Shown here: piece after piece, positions 44,436 through 54,153 of the stretch | Layout of the letters: each line of letters opens with the position of its first letter | Position numbering within the stretch: position 1 is the first letter of the stretch | From: Cryphonectria parasitica EP155 | Taxonomy: Eukaryota > Ascomycota > Sordariomycetes > Diaporthales > Cryphonectriaceae | Direction of reading: 5' to 3' | NCBI RefSeq assembly: GCF_011745365.1 | Contig: NW_024468914.1 | Location: 1,448,001 to 1,512,000 of the forward strand | Length of the DNA stretch: 64,000 bases | Program-made: the position numbers and the translations under genes | Notes under the pieces: generated by a model | Seen by the model: only the letters and a program-made list of their open reading frames with translations | Databases searched by the model: none | Told to the model about the DNA's origin: nothing

Positions 44436-46773
44436 GGCTGAGGGCGCCGTTTTGCAAAATTCCGTGTTGTTTTTGCCCTTCCCGCTGGTGTCAACCCGTC
44501 AAGTATTCAAGTTGAGGCACGATGTCCCTCAGAGCAAAGAGGAGAAAGCCTTGCGCCTAAGAATAGCCTGTTTTTCCCCCTTTTTTAACTGTGACTCTTT
44601 TGTGTTCTTATCGCTCTCGATCTATTGATGAAACAGTCGGAGGATAGGGCGGCCGATTGGCCGGATGAGGAACGCACACCCGTGGCCTTGCAGATGGAAG
44701 CACTTGGGAAGCGTGAGGGGTTGTAGATGTTGGTCAGAACGCAGGAAAGGAGTCGATCGAGGTGGATGATGAAGTTAAAAAGGTTATGAATCCAGGGAGC
44801 CCCAGGTTTGCGACCAGAAAGTGAGGAAGAATGGTAAAGGGAGAAGGATGAGCTTAGACCTAACAAGACACGGACGAATCTGCACGTATATACCTCCGAT
44901 CTACCGGTGTTTGCAAGCATGGGGGTGTTGGTCGTTCTCGACTTGTGATTGACGGGCAGTGCAACGGAGATTCTGCTTTATAAACCTGCGCATCCACGCA
45001 AGCCACAAGGGCTGCGCAAGGACAGTATGCTCAGTAGAGCCTAGTTTGATACTGTATCATTGTGCGCTCCTACGCGCTCTACACTTTCGACCTGCGGGTT
45101 CCCAGTCGGCACTCTTGTCAAAGCGCTGACATCTGACGCTCTCAGGGTCGTCTCCGTTACCACGCAGAAACCTGCAGCCTCCTACCCCGGGTCCATCTCT
45201 CCTTGGGGCGTAGCATTGCCGGAGACTTTGATATCTGTCGCAGTACATCGTCATAGTTCCCCTCTCCATTGGCCAAGAGGTCTTTACGATTGGTTCGAGC
45301 CAGGTCAGATCTGGCGGCGAAGAGACGGAATTGAAGAAAGATGAAATCACTCCTGCAGCAAGGGTGTTGCATTGCAAGAGGGCCCCTGGGCAGCAGGCTG
45401 ACAGGCTATTGGATAGACCATAATCACCTGCCCCATACGTCGGAACTTGAGGTGTAAAAATGCCGACTTGCGGCGTGGGTGACGACTCACGCGTACACAC
45501 CACAGTACCTTTTGTACCAGACTTGGCTTCTCTTCTCCATGCATTGTCGTATCTTGACTCCATATTTTTAAGCATGCTGGTCATGCAGCTGCAGCGTGTG
45601 TGCGCTGATGTAGATGGGTTGTTGGCGTCTTGTGGCTGGACCCTCGCATACCGAAATACCACTACGTGTGGACGCCAGAAAGTTGAAACCCACTTTGTCA
45701 CACACACACACACACATTACACACACACACACACATTGCCTCTCCCTCTGATGCTTTGCTCAAGTTCCAGACAATGCCAAGGTTAACGCGAGATTTCAAG
45801 TTTAATAGTTCCTCAGAAACACTAAAAGCTTCCTCTTTCCATCTATAAATGCCTGAGAATAACCATCATTGCTTCTCAGAATGCCTTGGCGAGTGTTATC
45901 ATACCTCGTCCTTGCTTGTCAGCCACAGCCGTTTTTTACCAAATGGCCGTGTCGATCATCGGTGCCGGCACTTACACGGCGCCTGCAAGCTCCGTGATCC
46001 AGGACACTGCCTCACGGGTTGCCATTTAGACCACCTCGTTATCGCATGCCCTCTCGTGGTTTATTTAATCTTGTTGTGCGCACATATTACATTCAACCTT
46101 CTTTACCGTACCAATGTTTAGGGCTGAGTTCAGTCTTGCATGTACGCAGAGAGGTGGTATTGCTGTTTACAAGAAATCCACACACACTCTCTCTCTCTGT
46201 GTCTTTCGATGGGTCGCTCTCTCTGTCTCTAACTTCCTCTTTCATTATCTCCCCGATATCCGGCCCTCACCCAGCTTGCTCCCCACCCCTACAGGATTCT
46301 TTGCTGGCAAGGGTTGAACAGCATACGGGAAGAATGTTATTATTCCTGGCATGGCGAATTTCAAGGCTTTTCGCGAGCCAAATTCTGTCCCTCGCGTTCA
46401 AATGTGTGAAAGTTTCTACTTTTGGCTGCGCGACCAAAGATTCTAGGAACGAAGCAGGCTGGACCACATGAAAAGATTTCCCTTCAACATATTAATGGAC
46501 CCATAACCGAATACTATGGATTTCACTAACATCTACAACATCCTGGAGCGGATTCGAAAGACAGTTGACTACACTGGCATCAAGATGCAACAGCCTCGAC
46601 TCCGATGAAACGCAGACTCCACGTCATGTTTGACAAGAACACACAGCCGGACCGAACTTGAATATGTCCAGATTAATATTGGATTTAATGCCTAGGTGGC
46701 GGATTGAGGCTCGATAACGTTGACTCTCCAGATGTTTGATTTGTCACTCATATTCCATACACGCTACTTCCTA
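44436..46773. other. 2.3-kb spacer with CA microsatellite
   Basis: Promoter of the OST-alpha-like gene and 3' flank of the sugar transporter. A 218-codon minus-strand ORF (45057-45713) was judged spurious. Confidence 0.55.
45699..45735 (+). repeat. CA dinucleotide microsatellite
   Basis: Two CA tracts of about 16 bp separated by ATTA. Confidence 0.95.
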
Positions 46774-48676
46774 TTACACAGCCTCTGTGTGCTGTGCCTG
46801 TGTGATGTCACGGTTGTCTTTGCTCAGCGCACCTGCACCTACATCCTTCTCACCGCTAGGAGTACTCGAAGATGTTGTCGGCACATCCGTGCCAGCCTCG
46901 GCCCGGATCCTTGCCATCTCCTCAGCAGGAGGCGGTGTCCACTTGGCCGACGTGCGAGGATTGACGTGCTCCAGGTACATGGTATCGATCTCCTCCAGTG
47001 TCCTGCCCTGTCCCTCGATCACAAACAGGTAGACCAGCACACCGCCTATCAGGTTACATGCGGCAAAGACATAGCCCAGGGCGAAGTCAATGTCTGCGGT
47101 AATGAACGGCGTGAAGAAGGCGATGAGAAAGTTCCAGGTCCAGTTGCTGGCGGTGGCGATGGCCATGCCCTTGGCACGGTACTTGGATGGGTAGATCTCT
47201 GCGATGAGCGTCCAGACCATTGGGCCCCAGGTCGTGGCATAGCCAAGGATGAACAGGGCGGCCATAACGATGAGGGCGATTCCAGCCTCGGGTGTGTTGG
47301 ACGGTGTGTTCACGTCGAGGGCGAAATGGCCTACGGAGGCGAAGATCATGAAGCAGATAAACATCCAGATGCTGCCCGCGATTAGGGACCTGCGGCGGCC
47401 ATAATGCTCCACGAGGTACAAGCCAATGAAGGTGACGCCGAAGTTGATGCCATTCAGGATCATCTGCGTGATGAAGGAGCTGATGGAGACCGAGCTAAAG
47501 ATGGTCTGCAAGAGATTATTAGTAAGGTTATTATTATTATATCGGAAATTTGTCCCCCCGGGGACCGGAAGGGGGGGCGGGGGGCAGCGCCTGGAAAGGA
47601 ATATACATACCGTTCCATAATAAAAGAAGTAATTTGCTCCAGTCAGCTGCTGGAACATCTGCAGCATGATTCCCAGCAAAATTCTGTAGGTCATGCGCGG
47701 TGCCTTGAACATATTCGCCATCTCTCTGACGGGCCCTTGCTTCTGTGTCCGCATTTCGATACGCCACTTGCTCTCCAGCTCCTCCATCTGGGTGAAGATG
47801 GCAAAGTGGTTCTCTGGAGCTCCGTATACACGCATCAACGTCTGCTTGGCCTGTTCCACACCGCCTTTCCTGTACACAAAGCGCGGCGTCTCTTTGAAGA
47901 ACCAGACGCCGGCGCCAAGGATGAGAGTCCAGATCCAGCCGATGCTGATAACAATGCGCCAGGAACCAGAGTTGTCCATCTGATGTGTGTAGGTGCCGTA
48001 GTTGAAACATGCAGCAAGGAAAATCCCAAGCGTGATGAAAAGCTGGTATGTACACACTAGAGCACCACGGATCCATGGTGGACTACACTCTGCCTGGAAC
48101 ATTGGGACAAGCAGGCTCAGAGCACCCACGCCGAAGCCGGCCACCAGGCGGCCAACCATGAACTGCTGCCATGAGGTCGAGGCCGCGACCTGGATGACGA
48201 AGCCGACGGCGACGATGGCACTCCAAATGGAGATAGATGGACGGCGGCCGATCCAGTCGGCGAGAGGTGCCGCCACAAGAGCGCCCACAAGGGTGCCTAT
48301 CGACAAGAGGCCGACAATCAGACCCGACCTGACGTTGCTGAAGGCATAGGACCCATCTGGCTGCATTTCTGCGAATCTCTTTTGGAAGTCGGGCATTTCT
48401 TGGAAACCTGAGATCTGACCAGTGTCGTATCTGTGCCAATGATTGGATTAGTTCGCTGAACGCAAAATCGTCATGGTAACACGCGAATAAGGAATACGGC
48501 ACATACCCAAAGATGAACCCGCCCATCGACACCAAAACGCCCATGCAGAAGGACCGCCCAGTGATCCTGGGGAGGGGAGAGTAGTCGAGGTGAGCAAGCT
48601 CTTTACGAGCATCGGTGCTCACCTCAGAATTGGGGTTCGCATAGTCAAAGTTGACTTTGCTGTTGAGACTCAACAT
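46774..48676 (-). CDS. MFS sugar (hexose/monosaccharide) transporter
   Basis: Exons 48676-48507, 48430-47611 and 47505-46774; introns are 76 nt (phase 2) and 105 nt (phase 0); 573 residues. Twelve membrane helices fit. Sugar-porter motifs in order: FIFGYDTGQISGF in helix 1 (made by the first splice), DWIGRRPS after helix 2, KETPRFVYRKG at the end of helix 6, QQLTGANYFFYYG in helix 7, EHYGRRRS, and AEIYPSKYRAKGMAIATASNW near helix 10. The second intron is a multiple of three and has no stop, so if retained it would insert 35 residues at the helix 7 boundary; the splice signals (GTATGT, TTACTAATAATC, TTGCAG) are strong, so I take it as an intron. Substrate cannot be read from the sequence. Confidence 0.95.
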
Positions 48677-50920
48677 TGTGACGACGGCATACACACAGAC
48701 CCGAAGAAGAAACGATGATATGCTCCTCGTCGATGGCAGTTAGAGGGTCAAAGGCAGTTTGGCAGGTTCGAATCCTCTCTGTTAGGTTCTGTCGAGACTA
48801 TTTGTACTGGACAAAGAAAATACACGCTTTCTCTTTGGGTGGGGGCGATCGATGATTGTTAATACGGAGTGTGTGGAGTTCGTGGACCAAGATTCTCACA
48901 TAGACCACATGTCCTCCACGGGGTTTTCTCGCGGGGATATTGTGGAAAATATGTGGAGTACGTATTGGACTTCAAACAAGAGCTAGAGTTTTTCCCTTCC
49001 CTTTCCTTCTTTATTCGTGATCCATATGGGCCCTCGGATCAACGAAATATTCGGCCCTTCGCTGAGCAATGACATCACATCAATTCTAAGCCGAAAAGAG
49101 GCCGGTTGATCCGTTCCCAGGTGCCATTCTGGCAGGGTCAGGCACGACAGGGTCTCCCCATAACGGCACTGCACCTGGTTCCTGTCAAAGGCAGACGCTA
49201 CAAACCGCTGGCGCCGCCTTGGTCGAGGAAGGAGGAGGACGACGCATAGCAGATATCATAAGCAAATTTTTGCGGCTCTTTTTTCCCAGGTTGTTAGCAT
49301 CATCTGGGGTGCATGACTAGGTAATTTAGGGGGTCCTCTCAATTTGTCGACGTCATACTTTCTTTACTCGGGGTTATGCATAGCCCCCGGGCCGTTATCT
49401 CTCGACGTCATCCTTTCAGGGACCGACATTTAAGTAGACACGCAACTTCTTGTTGTTAGCCGCGCGAAAATTTCATTTGTCTCTTTCTTTCTTGGTTTAC
49501 AACTGGGAAATGATTGCGTCGGGTCAACGAACCGGACACACTACTAACGACTGGTTAGATATCTTCATTTAGGGATACGAGACATTTATCCGGGCTTGAG
49601 GTGCACGTGTAAAAGTGTTCCCGATGTTGATGAAACCCAACGTATCGAGTATTTCATAAACTAAGAACTATAACATTGACTGATTGATTTGGCAGGGTAC
49701 ATGATTGCGAGTGCCAAGGCCTATTTCTCCATTGAGAGACACAGCGAAGCTTTTCTTCAGCCGTGTAAATCAGTATGTTGATTTTCCTTAGACTTCTCGA
49801 TCCTCGGAGAGACCGGGTCTTGACTCTAGTGCGTTTGCTTTCTTGACTCTGGTTGGCAGAACCTGGAGTGACGCAAGCTGCCCAGACAAAGGCTCTGCAA
49901 CGCGACTTGTCTTGCGTTGGATCCACACCCGCTGCGCTGCCGTTGCCGTCGCTGTGATGATGAACTGTGGTTCACCACCGCCTTGACCTGGCTCCTTACT
50001 TTATGCTAGTATTAATATAATTAATCGACGTTTACATGCACCTTTTAGAATCACGTCCACATTTTAGACTACACAATCCATACAGGGCATCGGAGATAAG
50101 ACGCGAGTCCGCCATTATAATGCAGTGTGAGACAATGCTAGTCTGCTGCGGTAGTGTTGAATTCTTCTATTGGTCTCCGTTTGTATCAAGGAGCTTGCAC
50201 TATTGAGTCAGGCGTGCTGATTACGCCCACAGGCAATCTTGTACTTGTTGCAGCGCTGTTATCTTCGCGCTCTTCGAGCGAAAAAAACAAAAATTATCAC
50301 TACAAATAATGATGTTGGAAATCTGGCAATCAATAATAATATAGTCTCCTGGTTCTTTCGTTAACAAACCTTTGTAGAACATCTACTGTTCTAAGACCAG
50401 CTAATTAGTGTCTGCCTCATGAATTTTTCTCTCGACAAGACCGGAAAGGGTCTCGACCGGACCCGAGACGGAAAGAAAAGGGAAAAGACAACAGAATGAA
50501 GCATAGAAGGGAGCAGTTGACAATCAAAAACTAAGCGAACGAATCATAAAGACTGCCACACTATAAGTCAAACAAGATCTGGGAATGTGCATCGCTGGCT
50601 CGTAACGTCGCAGCCTAGCGACCACCTGCATGGCTTCATACCAAAGAGGGCACAATAAGCACACTAGAACCATGCCAAGTGATCCTTCCACGTTCAATGT
50701 AAATCACAGGATGCGGTGAAGAATCTAAGACAAGGTAGTAACGGGCTTTTGCTGTCGGATTCAAGTTGTATATCATTGCCGATGACCCCATCAGCTTCCG
50801 GCTCGCCCGTTCTGACTTGGTTTTTGCACGGCAACAATTCCATTCGAGTAGAGAGAAAGATAGGACGCGCAACTTGGTCAAATCATATTATCCTTCATCA
50901 TTTTAACGCTTTCGTCCACA
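48677..50920. other. 2.2-kb divergent spacer without a supported gene
   Basis: Promoter region of the sugar transporter and of the secreted carbohydrate-binding-like protein. No gene seen. Confidence 0.6.
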
Positions 50921-51838
50921 ATGCATGTCTTTGTCGTCTTGAACCTGGCCGCAGCGGTAGCTGCCTCTGCCCTATCCCAAAAGATGGCACGCGGTCTCGA
51001 CGTCCCCTCTCTGGACGTGCCTGAATGCCCTGCTGTTGGCACAGTCGCTTACAACACATCCGTTCCCAACAATGACACCGCCGCCTTTCCCGAGACGAAA
51101 GCTTCTCTTTGCTATGACGACAGCTTCATCCGCATCACCTTCACTGCTCTCCAGGAGGAGTACTTTTACTGTATGTGTTCAGCTCCTAGCATAATAGTAG
51201 AACAACCCCGCCCGTCAGCAAACGTCGACTGATCAAGGCTACTTACCATAATCACTTAGACAACAATAGTGTCCCCACCAATGGGGACATCTATGACTAC
51301 GAGGTGATGGAGGCATTCATCGTGAGTTCTGTCTCGCTCTCTCTAATTTCGAGATGGGGCACAGTCATGTTGCCTCCCTCCTCCTTCCCCCCTCCGAGCA
51401 GCGATGGATTCTCAAGCCGCTGACGCCACCCACTATGACATACAGTACAGGGGAGTGAATGACCCCCAGACCTATCTCGAGTTCGAAGTGGCCCCCAACA
51501 ACGTCACGTTCTCCGCATGGATCTATAATCCATCCAAGGTCCGCGCCACCGGTGCAGCCTTCACGGGCGCCTACATCACCTCGCTCGTAGCGGATCAGCT
51601 TTCCGCCAACACCACTATCGTCAGGTCTGAGGACCTGTGGTACTCCCACGTGCAGATCCCCCTGGGTTTCTTCAATGTTGACACGGGCAAGGCCAAGGGC
51701 ACGCGCTGGCGAATGAACTTTTTCCGCACCGTCACCTCGGCCGAGCTCTTCCCCACCCAGTATTATGGTGCCTGGAATCCTCCCAATGAGACCAACTTCC
51801 ATATGACGCCCTTCTTTGGTCATGTATACTTTGTCTGA
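50921..51838 (+). CDS. Secreted protein with family 9-like carbohydrate-binding fold
   Basis: Exons 50921-51170, 51260-51321 and 51446-51838; introns of 89 nt (phase 1) and 124 nt (phase 0); 234 residues. A signal peptide (MHVFVVLNLAAAVAASALS) begins the protein. The second exon is only 62 nt and codes NNSVPTNGDIYDYEVMEAFI; the third continues YRGVNDPQTYLEFEVAPNN and then TFSAWIYNPSKV. This arrangement, with EVMEAFI, DPQTYLEFEVAP and IYNP, is that of CBM9-like and DOMON-like beta-sandwiches, which bind reducing sugar ends. RWRMNFFRT and PNETNFHMTPFFGHVYF near the end also fit the sandwich. No catalytic domain is attached. Extracellular binding of sugars is inferred; the small exon makes the gene easy to miss as one ORF. 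Confidence 0.83.
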
Positions 51839-52861
51839 TTGTTCTGGCATATCAATGGATTGTTAGCATCTATTGGGGAGTGGTGTCACATGAGTTTTTC
51901 TGGTTAATGTATATGGGAGGCATGGGTGGGTGAGGATACTCCCTATTAACTATAAGGCAGATCTCTGCAGGTAATCAATAAATGAATATGGAATCAAGTT
52001 GATATAGTTTTGAATGACACAGCCTTGTAGTTTGGCACTACGTTATGATGCTTACTTAGCTCAGCATCTCTATTCCGTAGAGCCTTTCTGAACAACATAA
52101 TCTTAGTGCAGGTCTGCATAATAAAGGCTTTGGTGTAGTACAACGGAAGTATGGATGATATGACACAGTTTTGAGGGCGACCAGCAGCATCAGAGCATAG
52201 ATAGAAATCAATGAGAAATACATAGAAATTGCGGAATGTATAAGAAGACAAGGGACAGCAAATACTTTCGCACAATTTTGCATTCTATAGTATGAATTGT
52301 GAGGACCTGAATAAACAGAAAATCATCACTGTACTTCTTTGCTTCTGAAGGAAAGTCTCATCTCCTGCACTGTGCTAGAGGTGTTTGGGCCATGCTGTCA
52401 GGGGTAAGCTTGGCTGAGCAAGGATCACCCCACCCCTCCATAGCTCTACCCCGCAGCAAACATCCCACCTTCAGTAGTAAAGACAAACCCCCGCCATGAA
52501 GCCACTTTTGGCGGAGGAAATAAGGAAATAACACAGTCCCACACAGCTACTGCCACCCAAGCACACCCAGCACCATATCCAGAACTAGAACGGAGCAGCG
52601 TAAATAGCCTGAATTCTGGCGTCACCGTCCGTCTCCATTGTTTGCGGTTTTGTCGCTCTTTGCGCTCCAATCACGATAATTTTGCTACTTTGCGAAGGTC
52701 GCCGTTAGTATTGTGGGACCGAGGCTGGCATGGGATCATACTTAAATACAGCTCTCATCCTCTTGAACGTTTCCTCTCCGTCCTCTGTCCCTACTCGCGC
52801 TGCTCCTTTGGTGGACAACTACTTCTGCTTTGTGCCTTCTACTTGAGATATTCCTCCCACC
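51839..52861. other. Spacer without a supported gene
   Basis: Between two + strand genes; the stretch just before 52862 is the epimerase promoter with a CCCACC context at the start codon. Confidence 0.6.
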
Positions 52862-54027
52862 ATGTCTACCACTGACGAGATCACCTTTCTACCCCTGGGC
52901 GCGATCCTGCAAACCCTCCCCATCGCAGGCACCAACATCGTGCAAGGCTTCTCCTCCCAGGCCGACTATGAGTCCCACAACACCGCACACTTCGGCGCCA
53001 CCATCGGTCGTGTGGCCAACCGCATCTCCGGCGCTACCATCCAGTCCCTCAACGGGCAGTCCTACAAGCTCGCCGCCAACAATGGACCCAACAACCTACA
53101 TGGAGGCCCCAAGGGCTGGGGGAAGCGGATCTGGCAGGGCCCGGAGCCCGTAGGCGCCAAGAAGAGCGTGGGCGCCGCCACACTGAAGGAGGGAGGCGAG
53201 AGCGTCAGGTTCAGCCTGACCAGCGAGGACGGCGATGAGGGGTTCCCTGGCACTGTGGAGGCGAGCGTCGTGTATACGGCTGGCAAGACGGACGAGGGCG
53301 GCAAAGAAGTCACCGTGCTGGGCATGGAGTATGAGGCGCAGCTCGTCGGCGGCGCAGACGAGACTGCCATTAATATGACAAATCACTCGTACGTTGTAGA
53401 GAGATGTTTTCCCCCCTGTCATTAGTTGTGCTCAGCCCTCCCCCCCATGCCCTTTTCCCTTTCAGGTGCGGTGGTAGGAAAGGCATAGAGACTGACAGTT
53501 AGGATGATGACATGCTCAGTTACTTTAATCTCACCGGTGGCCCAACGATCGAGGGCACCGAGATCCGCATCCTCACCAACTCCCACCTCCCTCTCGACTC
53601 TGGCGGCATCCCAACCTCTGGTCCAGCACCGTTCCCGAAATTCCAGGGCGGCCACGACAATCCCTTTACGCTCGGCGCCACAGAACCAGATGTCGACGAC
53701 TGCTTCATCGTGAATGCAGACCCCGGCTCGGTGCCGCTGGACACACGCGGCCAGCCCCTCAACAAGCTGGTGGCTGCGTACCACCCCGAGAGCAAGATCC
53801 ACCTCGAGGTCTACAGCACCGAGCCCGCCTTCCAGTTCTACACGGGCAAGTACATCGACATCCCAGCCGTGGGTGGTGTCCCGGCACGCGGGTCGAGGGC
53901 GGGGTTCTGTGTCGAGCCGAGTCGGTGGGTCAACGCCATCAACGAGCCCGAGTGGAAGAGCCAGATGGTGCTGAAGAAGGGCGAGACTTATGGTGCCACA
54001 ATCGTGTACAAGGCCTGGAAGGATTGA
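52862..54027 (+). CDS. Aldose 1-epimerase (galactose mutarotase)
   Basis: Exons 52862-53388 and 53520-54027, joined in phase 2 across a 131-nt intron (GTACGT...CTCAG), give 344 residues, the usual length. The enzyme interconverts alpha and beta anomers of aldoses in the cytosol. Catalytic and binding residues are visible: H80 in NNGPNNLHGG, H175 in NMTNHSYFNLTG (completed by the splice), and E308 in GFCVEPSRW. TIGRVANRI near residue 48 and the C-terminal region with FYTGKYIDIP are also family landmarks. No targeting signal is present. The start codon has a CACC before ATG. Confidence 0.96.
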
Positions 54028-54153
54028 AGAAAATACGTGCTGAAGTTGGGATAGATATTTGACGTGCTTGGAGAGAGATTAGAGAGCTGGCTGTCTCGAA
54101 AAGAGCCAGGCGCATGCCACATCTATTGCAAAGTCAATTACAGCATCCCTATC

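Noticed and set aside
45057..45713. 218-codon minus-strand ORF
   Set aside because: Includes translated CA microsatellite, many Cys and Arg without pattern, no splice context, no family.
47404..48060. 218-codon + strand ORF
   Set aside because: Antisense to the sugar transporter including its intron.
12814..51838. A carbohydrate-use or secondary-metabolite gene cluster
   Set aside because: No polyketide, peptide or terpene synthase, no pathway regulator next to the sugar genes, and housekeeping genes are interspersed.
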